A stretch of 64,000 nucleotides of DNA from [Clostridium] scindens (GTDB taxonomy: Bacteria; Bacillota; Clostridia; Lachnospirales; Lachnospiraceae), in the NCBI RefSeq assembly GCF_019597925.1, contig NZ_CP080442.1, forward strand, positions 1,840,001-1,904,000, written 5' to 3'. Shown in pieces: positions 42,176 through 50,681 of the stretch. A model generated the notes under the pieces. It was given only the letters and a program-made list of their open reading frames with translations, made no database searches and had not been told where the DNA came from. Both the position numbers and the translations under genes were made by a program. The number at the start of each line of letters is the position of its first letter. Within the stretch, counting starts at the first letter, position 1.

Positions 42176-42889
42176 ATGGAAGAGATGAGAAGAGAAAATG
42201 AAGAGGTGGAGATTGATCTTCTGGAAATTGCCCATCTTTTATGGAGAAAGGCCTGGGCAATCCTTTTGTGCCTTATCATAGGAGCGGCACTTGTGGGAAG
42301 TTACACCAAGTTCCTGGTGACGCCGCAGTATTCTGCGTCATCAATGATCTATGTGCTGACGAAGACGACGACCGTGACGTCGATCACGGACCTTCAGATA
42401 GGAACCCAGCTTACCGCGGATTTTATGACGCTTACCACCAGCCGTCCGGTTGTGGAAGATGTCATTGACGATATGGACCTGGATACTACATACGAGAAAC
42501 TGAAAGAGAAGATTACCGTGAACAATCCGACGGATACCCGTATTCTGGAGATTACGGCTACGGACCCGGATCCGAAGATGGCGCGCGATATTTCCAATGC
42601 AATGGCAAAGGCTACGGTTGAGCGTATTTCTGAAGTTATGGATACGGAAAAGCCGAACATTGTGGAGGATGCGGTGACGCCGACTATTCCATCCAGCCCG
42701 AGCCTGGTTAAGAATACGGCGATCGGCGCATTGCTTGGCGCGCTGCTTGCGATCGCGGTGATCGTAATCCGTCATCTCATGGATGATACGATTAAGACGG
42801 AAGAAGACGTGAAGAAGTATCTGGAATTGAATGTATTGGCAGCCGTTCCGCTTGAGAAGGGCTCTTCTAAGAAGAGGAAGTCAGCATAA
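42176..42889 (+). CDS. Wzz/CpsC-type polysaccharide co-polymerase
   Basis: This 237-residue chain-length determinant has two membrane helices (about 25-45 and 180-200) flanking an extracellular domain, with the Wzz-typical VTPQYSASSMIYV near the first helix and the Pro-rich TPTIPSSPSLVKNTAI before the second. The C-terminal cytosolic tail (KTEEDVKKYLELNVLAAVP) is the part that activates the CpsD-type tyrosine kinase encoded 4 kb downstream. It controls polymer length and export. Confidence 0.92.
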   Translation: MEEMRRENEEVEIDLLEIAHLLWRKAWAILLCLIIGAALVGSYTKFLVTPQYSASSMIYVLTKTTTVTSITDLQIGTQLTADFMTLTTSRPVVEDVIDDMDLDTTYEKLKEKITVNNPTDTRILEITATDPDPKMARDISNAMAKATVERISEVMDTEKPNIVEDAVTPTIPSSPSLVKNTAIGALLGALLAIAVIVIRHLMDDTIKTEEDVKKYLELNVLAAVPLEKGSSKKRKSA

Positions 42890-43632
42890 TGAAAAATGGA
42901 CGTAAGAAGTTAGGAGTCTTGTTGCTGATCTTGGCCTTGCTGTGCATAGGATACATTGTATACTATGAGGTGAGCAAGTCTGCAAATGAGAATATCTATG
43001 CCAAGGTGCAAAAGCAGGTGGCGGAAGATAAGAAGCAAAAACTAAAGCCCGGGTATATCAGTCCCATCGACTTTGATAAATTAAAGGAGACGAACCAGGA
43101 TATTTATGCATGGATCGAGATACCCGATACGCAGATTAATTATCCGGTCGTCCAGGGCGGCGATGACGATGCCTATTATCTGAACCACACCATTGACGGT
43201 ACCGAAGGCTATCCAGGATCGATTTATACAGAAAGGATCAATGCCAAGGATTTTTCGGATTTTAATACGGTCATCTATGGACATAACATGAAGGACGGGT
43301 CCATGTTTATGGGGCTTCATAACTTTGAGGATCCCCAATATATGAAAGAGCATCCAAACGTAAAGATCTATACGCCGGAAAAGGAATTGACCTACCGGAT
43401 TTTCGCGGCGGTGGTATATGATGATGTACATATATTGGAGGCCTATGATTTTTCATCCCAGGAATACAGGCGGCTGTTTCTGGAATCTGTCTATAACAGC
43501 CGAGACATGAGAAACTGTATTGACGAGAGCGTGGCGGTGGATGCGGATAGCAAGATCTTGACGCTGAGCACCTGCATTGGCGGGGAGAACAATAAACGCT
43601 ACATAGTAGAGGCGGTATTGGTAGATGAATAA
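42889..43632 (+). CDS. Class B sortase
   Basis: This 247-residue membrane-anchored transpeptidase has an N-terminal signal anchor (LGVLLLILALLCIGYIVYY), catalytic His in IYGHNM, catalytic Cys in TLSTC and Arg in NNKRYIVEA. The NYPVVQGGDDDAYYLNH region is characteristic of class B. It would cleave a C-terminal sorting signal and attach the protein to the wall. The only obvious substrate nearby is the SPKTG-type surface protein 1 kb downstream. The start overlaps the wzz stop by one base. Confidence 0.94.
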   Translation: MKNGRKKLGVLLLILALLCIGYIVYYEVSKSANENIYAKVQKQVAEDKKQKLKPGYISPIDFDKLKETNQDIYAWIEIPDTQINYPVVQGGDDDAYYLNHTIDGTEGYPGSIYTERINAKDFSDFNTVIYGHNMKDGSMFMGLHNFEDPQYMKEHPNVKIYTPEKELTYRIFAAVVYDDVHILEAYDFSSQEYRRLFLESVYNSRDMRNCIDESVAVDADSKILTLSTCIGGENNKRYIVEAVLVDE

Positions 43633-44608
43633 AAAGAAGTTAGGAATATGTCTGGCTGCCGTTCTTATCATGGTAGTCGTGGCGTGGGGCATATATTCGG
43701 CGGCGAAGGATAAGGCAGACAAGTCCGGGAAAACGGCAGTTGCGGATCAGGAGCCGGATAACGAGGAAAGCGATGTAATTACTTATAATGGGAAAAAGTA
43801 TCGGTATAATACGGATCTAAAGACGGTCCTGTTCCTGGGCGTGGATAAGACGCAGGAGGCAAAGGTCAATTCGACGCCAGGTTACAACGGCCAGACGGAT
43901 ACGATCATACTATATATCCTGGATCGGAATGCCAAAACGGCAAAACGGCTGGCAGTATCCAGGGATACGATGACGGAGATCGCACTTTATGACCAGTCAG
44001 GAGAGTTTCTTGCCACGGAAAAGGCGCAGATCGCGCTGCAGTACGCCTATGGCGATGGGGACAAGAAAAGCTGCCGCCTGGTAAGCGAGGCGGTATCCAA
44101 ACTGCTGTACGGCGTGCCAATCCGCAACTATATCTCGGTGTCCGTTGACGGCATCAAGCCTATCGTGGATGCCATGGGCGGCGTTACGCTGACGGTTCCC
44201 CAGGATTATACATATATTGATCCGGCGTTCCAGCAAGGAGCGCAGATCGTGCTGGATGGGGCGCAGGCGGAATCTTATGTGCGCTACCGCGATACCAGCG
44301 TCAGCGGCAGCAATACGGAGCGTATGGAACGGCAGATGCAGTTTATCTCCGCCATGTTCGAGCAGTTAAAAGCCCAGGCGTCTTCGGATCTGGGGGGATA
44401 TGGAAAACTTCTGGACAGTGCCGGAGAGTACATGGTGACCAGCATGACAATGGATGAATTGAAGGAGATGTCAGAGTATGATCTGGATTCTGAGATCATC
44501 AATGTTCCGGGGGAGATGACTGGCGGAGCAGAACATGACGAATTTCTTGTAAATAATGACAAGCTGAACGAAATAATCCTGAATTTGTTTTACAAAATTG
44601 AGGATTAG
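43625..44608 (+). CDS. LytR-CpsA-Psr (LCP) family glycopolymer transferase
   Basis: This 327-residue LCP protein has an N-terminal membrane anchor, VLFLGVDKTQ at the start of the LCP domain, the TDTIILYILD strand, RLAVSRDTMTEI (conserved Arg/Asp pair), NYISVSVDGIKPIVDAMGG and YVRYRDTSVSGSNTERMERQ. LCP enzymes transfer undecaprenyl-linked glycopolymers to peptidoglycan, so it likely attaches the polysaccharide made by the upstream locus to the wall. It overlaps the sortase gene by 8 bp. A run of six G inside the gene does not disturb the frame. Confidence 0.94.
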   Translation: MNKKKLGICLAAVLIMVVVAWGIYSAAKDKADKSGKTAVADQEPDNEESDVITYNGKKYRYNTDLKTVLFLGVDKTQEAKVNSTPGYNGQTDTIILYILDRNAKTAKRLAVSRDTMTEIALYDQSGEFLATEKAQIALQYAYGDGDKKSCRLVSEAVSKLLYGVPIRNYISVSVDGIKPIVDAMGGVTLTVPQDYTYIDPAFQQGAQIVLDGAQAESYVRYRDTSVSGSNTERMERQMQFISAMFEQLKAQASSDLGGYGKLLDSAGEYMVTSMTMDELKEMSEYDLDSEIINVPGEMTGGAEHDEFLVNNDKLNEIILNLFYKIED

Positions 44609-44617
44609 TGTTATACT
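44589..44617 (+). promoter_or_regulatory. Promoter of the surface-protein gene
   Basis: TTTACA (44589-44594) and TATACT (44612-44617), 17 bp apart, span the end of the LCP gene. They would give the anchored protein its own strong transcript. Confidence 0.65.
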
Positions 44618-44680
44618 AAGGTAAGCATAAAACGTACAGGTTTGTGCGGAAATTATATTAAAATGCGGAGGAGTAAGACG

Positions 44681-45301
44681 ATGAGTAAAAGAATGAAGAA
44701 GTTCTTTGGGGCAGCGATGGCGACGGTAATGATGTTCGCAATGAGCGCGACTGCTTTTGCAGCAGGAAGCCCGGTGGCAAGCGGCACGGTTAATACAGTT
44801 ACTAAGGCTGTTGACAAGAACGGTAACGCTGTGAATGTTAAGATTCAGGCAATGCCGGAGGAGTACAAGGCTGTAGTTGAGGAGATCAAGAACGTTGACA
44901 ACGTTAAGAAGGTATTGGGCGATGCGTTTGTTGAAGGAATGTCAGTGGTTGACGTTCAGGACGTAGTAGTAGATGGAAATGCTACATTCCCACTTACCAT
45001 TACATTCAAGGTTCCTGGCGTAGTGTCTGGCACAAAGGTTGCAGTACTTCACTACAACACAGAGAAGAGTGCTTGGGAAGTAGTTGAGAGCAAGGCCGGC
45101 GACGGAACAATCACGGCTACATTCAATTCCTTATCACCGGTTGCGTTTGTCGTAGACAAGAATACAGCACCAGGCGCGAAGGATGGAGCGAAGGCTTCAC
45201 CAAAGACTGGCGAAGGAATGGCAGTTCCGTTTGTAGCAACAGCAGCAGTAATCTTATTGATCGGCGCAGCAGTATGCTTCCGCAAGAGAGAAGTAAGATA
45301 A
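44681..45301 (+). CDS. Sortase-anchored cell-surface protein (SPKTG sorting signal)
   Basis: This 206-residue secreted protein has a signal peptide (basic MSKRMKKFF, hydrophobic core, cleavage after ATAFA), an ectodomain of about 140 residues, and a C-terminal sorting signal of SPKTG, a hydrophobic segment (FVATAAVILLIGAAVCF) and RKREVR. The motif departs from LPxTG. The ectodomain has two beta-rich halves (PLTITFKVPG, VAVLHYNTEKSAWEV, SLSPVAFVVDK) reminiscent of small adhesin or stalk repeats. It has its own promoter and terminator and RBS CGGAGGAG. It is a probable substrate of the class B sortase. Confidence 0.88.
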   Translation: MSKRMKKFFGAAMATVMMFAMSATAFAAGSPVASGTVNTVTKAVDKNGNAVNVKIQAMPEEYKAVVEEIKNVDNVKKVLGDAFVEGMSVVDVQDVVVDGNATFPLTITFKVPGVVSGTKVAVLHYNTEKSAWEVVESKAGDGTITATFNSLSPVAFVVDKNTAPGAKDGAKASPKTGEGMAVPFVATAAVILLIGAAVCFRKREVR

Positions 45302-45321
45302 GAATCATACGTATTTAAAAG

Positions 45322-45363
45322 AATCTCTTTCTGAGATATTATGTTTCGGAAAGAGATTTTTTA
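45322..45363 (+). terminator. Terminator of the surface-protein gene
   Basis: AATCTCTTTC (45322-45331) pairs with GAAAGAGATT (45349-45358), followed by T6. The next promoter begins inside its tail. Confidence 0.88.
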
Positions 45364-45372
45364 TGGTATAAT
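45364..45372 (+). promoter_or_regulatory. Extended -10 promoter of the phosphatase/kinase operon
   Basis: TGG-TATAAT (45364-45372) is an extended -10 placed directly after the terminator U-tract; the -35 region is poor. Confidence 0.5.
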
Positions 45373-45397
45373 CGTATTGTTGTGAGGAGCGGGGCAT

Positions 45398-46114
45398 ATG
45401 AGATTAACGGATATTCACTGTCATATCCTGCCAGGGATTGATGATGGTGCGGCAAATGGAAAAATGACTGTGTCCATGCTGAGGAAGGCCTATGCCGAAG
45501 GCGTACGAAGGATCATCGTGACGCCTCATTACCGAAGGGGGATGTTCGAGCCACCGATGGATAAGGTGTATAAGAGATACCTGCAGGTCAGAAAGAAGGC
45601 CAGCGAGATTGGCGCGTTCGGCATCGAGGTATATCTCGGGTGCGAATACCATCGGCATTCGGATATGGCGGAAGTACTGGAGAGCGGCAGAAGGCCGACG
45701 ATGGCAGGAAGCAGATATGTATTGACGGAATTCTCTTCGGTGGATCCGTATTCCAGAGTCCGCGGCACCTTGTATGAATTGGTTACGGCCGGTTATATTC
45801 CGATTATCGCACATGCGGAACGGTATCAGGCTTTCTTTGAGAATATGGAGAATGTAGCGGATGCCATTGCTCTTGGGGCAATGATACAGATTAACGCGGA
45901 CTCGCTAGTTGGCGAGAGCGGCTTTAAGACGAAGCAGTTTTGCAAGAAGCTGATGAAGAAAGATATGGTTCAATTTATTGCATCGGATGCCCACAATATA
46001 AAGGATCGTCCGTCCAGGCTCGGGCAATGTGCAAAATATGTTGAGCGAAAATGGGGAAGAGATAGGGCTCTTCGTATATTCGAGGAGAATCCTTCCCGAA
46101 TTATCGGACGTTAG
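45398..46114 (+). CDS. CpsB/CapC-type protein-tyrosine phosphatase (PHP family)
   Basis: This 238-residue metal-dependent phosphatase of the PHP fold dephosphorylates the CpsD-type kinase and so tunes capsule synthesis. Metal ligands are visible in DIHCHILPGIDDGA (4-17), VTPHYRRG, YLGCEYH, AHAERY and ASDAHN. It stands 22 bp before the kinase gene, the usual Gram-positive order. Confidence 0.94.
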   Translation: MRLTDIHCHILPGIDDGAANGKMTVSMLRKAYAEGVRRIIVTPHYRRGMFEPPMDKVYKRYLQVRKKASEIGAFGIEVYLGCEYHRHSDMAEVLESGRRPTMAGSRYVLTEFSSVDPYSRVRGTLYELVTAGYIPIIAHAERYQAFFENMENVADAIALGAMIQINADSLVGESGFKTKQFCKKLMKKDMVQFIASDAHNIKDRPSRLGQCAKYVERKWGRDRALRIFEENPSRIIGR

Positions 46115-46136
46115 ATAGGAGACAGGAAGAAACATT

Positions 46137-46910
46137 ATGAAAAAGACAACGATAAACTTGGAGCCTTTAAGTTATGGGGTTAGAGAGGCGGTAAAGACAC
46201 TTCGGACCAATATTCAGTTCTGTGGCAATGACAAGCAGGTGATCATGGTCACCAGCAGCGTTATGGGAGAAGGAAAGACGAAGATTTCTACAAGGCTGGC
46301 AGTGTCTTTGGCGGAACTGAAGAAGAAGGTGCTGCTGATTGATATGGATCTTCGGAAATCCGTGATGGTTTCCAGGCTTCAGGCACAGCATGTGGATAAG
46401 GGGCTGACGCATTTCCTGTCCGGGCAATGTATGCTGTCTGATGTCGTAATGTCCACCAATGTGCCGAAACTGCATATTATCTTCTCCGGTCCTGTGGCTC
46501 CGAATCCAACCGAACTCTTATCCGGTGAGCGGTATATGAAGATGCTGGATTCTCTGCGCGCCCTGTATGACTATATCATCATTGACGCACCTCCGCTTGG
46601 AATGGTGGTTGACGGGGCGATCATTGCCAAGAATAGCGATGGAGCCGTCATGGTATTGGAATCCGGAGGGATCAAGTACCGTATGGCGCAGGATGTAAAA
46701 GAACGGCTCCAAGGCTCTGGGTGTCCGATCCTGGGGGTAGTCCTCAATAAGGTGGACCGTAAGAAGACCGGCCGCTATTATGGAAAGTATTATGGAAAAT
46801 ACTATGGCAAGTACTATGGCGACAGTGAGAAAGAGATGCTGGAGCCGACGGGGGATCCCTATAGCCAGGAGAGGCTGGAGCAGGATATCAGAGATGATTT
46901 GAAGCGATAG
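46137..46910 (+). CDS. CpsD/CapB-type BY-kinase (tyrosine autokinase)
   Basis: This 257-residue bacterial tyrosine kinase has Walker A SSVMGEGKTKIS (41-52), Walker A' LLIDMDLR, Walker B IIIDAPPLG, and a tyrosine-rich C-terminal tail. The tail consists of four YYG units (GRYYGKYYGKYYGKYYGDSE) encoded by a 12-bp tandem repeat at 46776-46820. The cytosolic activator domain is in the separate Wzz/CpsC protein, as in Firmicutes. Autophosphorylation of the tail regulates polymer assembly with CpsC and the phosphatase upstream. Confidence 0.95.
   Translation: MKKTTINLEPLSYGVREAVKTLRTNIQFCGNDKQVIMVTSSVMGEGKTKISTRLAVSLAELKKKVLLIDMDLRKSVMVSRLQAQHVDKGLTHFLSGQCMLSDVVMSTNVPKLHIIFSGPVAPNPTELLSGERYMKMLDSLRALYDYIIIDAPPLGMVVDGAIIAKNSDGAVMVLESGGIKYRMAQDVKERLQGSGCPILGVVLNKVDRKKTGRYYGKYYGKYYGKYYGDSEKEMLEPTGDPYSQERLEQDIRDDLKR
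46776..46820 (+). repeat. Imperfect 12-bp tandem repeats encoding YYGK units
   Basis: Nearly four copies of TATTATGGAAAG-like units encode the tyrosine cluster of the kinase. Copy number could vary by slippage without frameshift, because the unit is a multiple of three. Confidence 0.85.
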
Positions 46911-46931
46911 ACAAGACGTATAAGTATCAGC

Positions 46932-46965
46932 AAGGCCGTGCGGGTTAGTCCTGCACGGCCTTTAT
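46932..46965. terminator. Terminator shared by the kinase gene and rqcH
   Basis: AAGGCCGTGC (46932-46941) pairs with GCACGGCCTT (46953-46962), with T- or A-rich flanks on both sides. The rqcH stop codon lies within it. Confidence 0.8.
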
Positions 46966-48696
46966 AGTGGAGATATCTGAATCGATCATCAGGGAATAGT
47001 TGGTATAGTATACCACGAACCCCGGCTTTGCCCCATTAGGCTTTTTCACATGCTTTTTCTCTACATAATCAATCTCTACCTTGTCGCTGCCTCTGTTCTT
47101 GGAATAGTAGGCAGCCAGCCGCCCGGCTTCTTCGAAGGTGCGATCCGGCAATTCCTCTCCATTACTTTTGACGATGACATGGGAGCCCGGCGCGCCTTTT
47201 GCGTGGAACCACCAGTCGTTTCCTGTGGCGAAAGAGAAGGTCAGTTCATCGTTCTGCAGATTGTTCTTGCCGACATACATATGGTAGCCATCGCTGGAGA
47301 CATAGTGCAGAGGCTTGCTGGTCAGCTTCACCTTTTTCTTGGTGAACTTTCTTCGTACGTACCCGCTCTGGATCAGTTCTTCCTTGATCTGGGCCAGATC
47401 TGCCTCACTTAACGCAATGTCCAGGGCATTGCTGATGGATTCCAGGTATTGGATATCATCGGCGGTTTCCTGGATGAGATCTGAGAGCGCCTCAAAGGTA
47501 CGTTTCTGCTTATTGTACTTGGCGAAATATTTCTGGGAATTCTCCTGGGGCGTCATGGTCGGATCCAGGGGAATGGTAACTTCCTGGCCAGTGTAATAAT
47601 TAAGGGCAGCCAGGTTCTTGGAGCCTGGAGCCAGATTGTAGCCGTAAGCGTTGATCAGTTCGCCGTAGACCTTGTATTTTTCCCGATTCTGCGTATCCCT
47701 TAACTGCTTGGCCTGAAGATCGTACTTCTTACGGTTCCGTTCCAGGGCTGTCTGTACTACATGGCGTAAGTCCGCGCTTTTCTGGCGGATGCGGGTCAGG
47801 GTATTCTTGGTCGCATAGTAGGTGCTGAGCACCTGGGAGATAGAAGCAAATTCCTTCCTGGCAAGGCCGCTGTAGTGCGTCAGCGGCAGGGCGCCAAACT
47901 CCTTGGGAGCGTTCCCTTCGTAATAGATGACCGGATGGAATGCGCCTTGGCGTACATCTTCCATGTAGTAGGAAAATTGCCGGTACAGGTGAGCCATCAT
48001 ATCGTCGCTTAAGTCTCCGGCAGTCATGCCGGATTCCAGGCCTGCCAGATAGCAGATCTCTTCGGCTACTACCGGGCTGATTCCCGTGAGACTGGTATAG
48101 ATCGCCTTGCCAAGAGGCATCGGCTTCTCCTTAAGGGCCTGGTTAAAGGAAGGCTCGGTGGTGGCAAGCGGATTGTGCTTTGCCATAGTATCCGGTATAA
48201 AATATTCCCGTCCGGGCAATACTTCCCGCACGGAACTCATCTGCGCAGAGACATGCTTGATGCTGTCGATGATTCTGCCTTGATCGTCGCAGAATATGAT
48301 GTTGCTGTGCTTGCCCATAATCTCGATCACCAGTTGCTTCTTGCACAGATCGCCCAATTCATCCAGATGCTCGATATCAAGGATGATGATACGCTCCAGC
48401 TTGGGCTGGGAGATGCCGGTGATCCGTCCATTCCCAATATGCTTTCGAAGAAGCATGCAGAAGTTGGGGGCTGTCATGGGGCTAGGCTTATTCTCGTCTG
48501 TCAGATATATCAAAGGGAGGGATGCGCTGGCCGAGATATAGAGCCTTTTTTGTCCCTCCGGAGTCTTGATGGTAAGCAGCAGCTCGTCTGGCTCCGGCTG
48601 AGCGATCTTGGCGATCCGTCCGTCTGCCAGCGCGTTTTTTAGTTCCTGGACCATTGCAGCAACCGTAATTCCGTCAAATGCCATAGATATGTCCAT
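46945..48696 (-). CDS. rqcH: RqcH ribosome quality control factor (NFACT/FbpA family)
   Basis: This 583-residue Rqc2 homologue binds stalled 50S subunits and recruits tRNA-Ala to add C-terminal alanine tails. The NFACT-N domain starts MAFDGITVAAMVQELKNAL. A long coiled-coil middle (about 290-440) and the C-terminal NFACT-R domain with GNDWWFHAKGAPGSHV and EAGRLAAYYSKNRGS are seen. These proteins were earlier called fibronectin-binding. It stands alone and is divergent from yicC. Confidence 0.95.
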   Translation of the reverse strand: MDISMAFDGITVAAMVQELKNALADGRIAKIAQPEPDELLLTIKTPEGQKRLYISASASLPLIYLTDENKPSPMTAPNFCMLLRKHIGNGRITGISQPKLERIIILDIEHLDELGDLCKKQLVIEIMGKHSNIIFCDDQGRIIDSIKHVSAQMSSVREVLPGREYFIPDTMAKHNPLATTEPSFNQALKEKPMPLGKAIYTSLTGISPVVAEEICYLAGLESGMTAGDLSDDMMAHLYRQFSYYMEDVRQGAFHPVIYYEGNAPKEFGALPLTHYSGLARKEFASISQVLSTYYATKNTLTRIRQKSADLRHVVQTALERNRKKYDLQAKQLRDTQNREKYKVYGELINAYGYNLAPGSKNLAALNYYTGQEVTIPLDPTMTPQENSQKYFAKYNKQKRTFEALSDLIQETADDIQYLESISNALDIALSEADLAQIKEELIQSGYVRRKFTKKKVKLTSKPLHYVSSDGYHMYVGKNNLQNDELTFSFATGNDWWFHAKGAPGSHVIVKSNGEELPDRTFEEAGRLAAYYSKNRGSDKVEIDYVEKKHVKKPNGAKPGFVVYYTNYSLMIDSDISTIKAVQD

Positions 48697-48815
48697 CCTT
48701 TCTTACTGAAATAAGAAGATTATAACATAGTTGACGGGATATGCCAAATGACTTATAATTATCAGTGGCAATTAAGAGACATATAGCAAATATATTATAA
48801 GAAGAGGTTCATATC

Positions 48816-49697
48816 ATGATAAAAAGTATGACAGGGTTCGGACGCTGCGAAGTGATGGAAGGGGAGCGCAAGTTCACGGTTGAGATGAAGGGCGTGAATC
48901 ACCGCTATCTGGATGTCAATATCCGTATGCCGAAGAAACTGAATTTTTTCGAGACAGCAATCCGCGGCTTGTTAAAGCAGAGCATCCAGAGAGGCAAGGT
49001 AGACATCTTCATTTCCTATGAAGACTTTACCGAGAGCCAGATGTCCCTGAAGTATAATGAGTCGCTGGCGCAGGAATACATGGACTGCTTTGGGCGGATG
49101 AAGGAGCAGTTCTCCCTGGAAAATGATATCCGGGTATCTACGCTGTCCCGCTGTCCGGAAGTACTGACCATGGAAGAGCAGGTTATTGATGAGGAAGAAC
49201 TCTGGAACGGCCTAAAAAAGGCTCTGGAAGGCGCCATCGGCCAGTTTGTGGAGACCAGGACGCTGGAAGGAAGCAACCTTAAAAAAGACATCATAGAAAA
49301 ACTAGACGGGCTTCTGGATCTGGTGGGCTATATCGAGGAGCGCAAGCCGAAGATCGTGGCGGAGTACAGGGAGAAGCTGGAGACCAAGGTTCGGGAACTG
49401 CTGGAGGATGCTCAGATCGAGGAGAGCAGGATTGCCGCCGAGGTGGTCATATTCGCGGATAAGATCTGCACGGATGAAGAAGTGGTAAGGCTGCGCAGCC
49501 ATATCATACATATGAAGGAGACCCTGCAGTCCGAAGAGGCCGGGATTGGACGCAAGCTTGACTTCATTGCCCAGGAGATGAACCGGGAGGCCAATACGAT
49601 CCTTTCCAAGGCCAATGACCTGGAAGTATCCAACGTTGGGATTGACTTGAAGACGGAGATTGAGAAAGTAAGAGAGCAGATTCAGAATATCGAGTAG
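48816..49697 (+). CDS. yicC: YicC family endoribonuclease-like protein
   Basis: This 293-residue YicC/YloC family protein opens with the hallmark MIKSMTGFGR and VEMKGVNHRYLDVNIRMP. The C-terminal DUF1732 region has SHIIHMKETL and GRKLDFIAQEMNREANTILSK. E. coli YicC has RNase activity affecting sRNA decay. The order yicC-gmk-rpoZ is conserved in Firmicutes and is seen here; the small remA (DUF370) gene often found between yicC and gmk is absent. Confidence 0.95.
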   Translation: MIKSMTGFGRCEVMEGERKFTVEMKGVNHRYLDVNIRMPKKLNFFETAIRGLLKQSIQRGKVDIFISYEDFTESQMSLKYNESLAQEYMDCFGRMKEQFSLENDIRVSTLSRCPEVLTMEEQVIDEEELWNGLKKALEGAIGQFVETRTLEGSNLKKDIIEKLDGLLDLVGYIEERKPKIVAEYREKLETKVRELLEDAQIEESRIAAEVVIFADKICTDEEVVRLRSHIIHMKETLQSEEAGIGRKLDFIAQEMNREANTILSKANDLEVSNVGIDLKTEIEKVREQIQNIE

Positions 49698-49716
49698 TGG
49701 GAGAGAGGAAAAGACC

Positions 49717-50337
49717 ATGAATAAAAAAGGAATTCTTATCGTCGTATCCGGTTTCTCAGGAGCCGGCAAAGGCACGATCATGAAAGAACTGCTGAAGCAG
49801 TATGACAATTATGCGCTGTCTATCTCTGCAACCACCAGGAAGCCCCGCCCGGGAGAGGAAGAGGGCCGGGAATATTTCTTCAAAACGGTGGAAGAATTTG
49901 AAAAAATGATTGCGAAAGATGAACTGATAGAGTATGCTAGATACGTGGACAATTACTATGGGACTCCGCGTGCCTATGTAGAAGAACAGCTGGAAGCAGG
50001 CAAAGATGTGATCCTGGAGATAGAGATCCAGGGGGCTCTCAAGGTTAAGGAGAAGTTTCCGGAGACGCTGCTTCTGTTCGTGACTCCGCCGACGGCGAAG
50101 GAACTGAAGCACCGCCTGGTAGGCCGTGGCACGGAGACGATGGATGTCATCGAGTTCCGCATGAACCGGGCCAAGGAAGAAGCCGAAGGCATGGATAAGT
50201 ATGATTACCTGATTGTCAATGATGTGCTTGCAGAATGCGTAGAAGAGGTGCATCGGATCATTCAGGGAGAGCACAGAAGAAGTTTTCGTAATCAAGCATT
50301 TATAGAGCATATGAAGGAAGAGTTGAAAGGAGAATAA
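49717..50337 (+). CDS. gmk: Guanylate kinase
   Basis: This 206-residue enzyme phosphorylates GMP to GDP with ATP. The P-loop is GFSGAGKGT (12-20), the GMP-binding region TTRKPRPGEEEGREYFF, and the lid region RLVGRGTE. It lies 19 bp after yicC and 5 bp before rpoZ. Confidence 0.97.
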   Translation: MNKKGILIVVSGFSGAGKGTIMKELLKQYDNYALSISATTRKPRPGEEEGREYFFKTVEEFEKMIAKDELIEYARYVDNYYGTPRAYVEEQLEAGKDVILEIEIQGALKVKEKFPETLLLFVTPPTAKELKHRLVGRGTETMDVIEFRMNRAKEEAEGMDKYDYLIVNDVLAECVEEVHRIIQGEHRRSFRNQAFIEHMKEELKGE

Positions 50338-50342
50338 CAAGC

Positions 50343-50582
50343 ATGTTACACCCATCTTACACAGATTTAATGAAGGTCGTTAACAAAGACGTAGAAGAGG
50401 GCGCTACCAAGGTTGTAAACAGCCGCTATTCGATCGTGATGGCCACCGCCAAGAGGGCGAGGGAATTGATAGACGGCGCTATGCCGCTGGTTGCAGCGAA
50501 GAGTGGAGAGAAGCCGTTGTCCATCGCAATTAACGAATTGAACCAGGCGAAGATCAAAGTAGTCGGCGAGGAAGAGGATTAA
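50343..50582 (+). CDS. rpoZ: RNA polymerase omega subunit
   Basis: This 79-residue omega subunit has the core NSRYSIVMATAKRARELIDG (family motif RY.LV...AKRAR.L) and the KPLSIAINELNQAKI helix. It directly follows gmk, as in most bacteria, and is followed by a terminator. Confidence 0.95.
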   Translation: MLHPSYTDLMKVVNKDVEEGATKVVNSRYSIVMATAKRARELIDGAMPLVAAKSGEKPLSIAINELNQAKIKVVGEEED

Positions 50583-50604
50583 TACGTATGACGTATGTGA
50601 ATAG

Positions 50605-50637
50605 AAGGCAGGTGCCGGGGCGGTATCTGCCTTTCTT
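50605..50637 (+). terminator. Terminator after rpoZ
   Basis: AAGGCAGGTGCC (50605-50616) pairs with GGTATCTGCCTT (50622-50633) with G-U pairs, followed by a T-rich tail. Confidence 0.75.
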
Positions 50638-50681
50638 CTAATCCCCGGATGGGGAACAGGACTTGCCAAAAGGAGGAACGA

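Noticed and set aside
44392..44397. Six-G run inside the LCP gene
   Set aside because: The frame is intact and the run is short; there is no sign of switching.
46776..46820. Short repeats mistaken for a CRISPR-like array
   Set aside because: The units are contiguous coding repeats (YYGK) with no spacers and no cas genes in the window.
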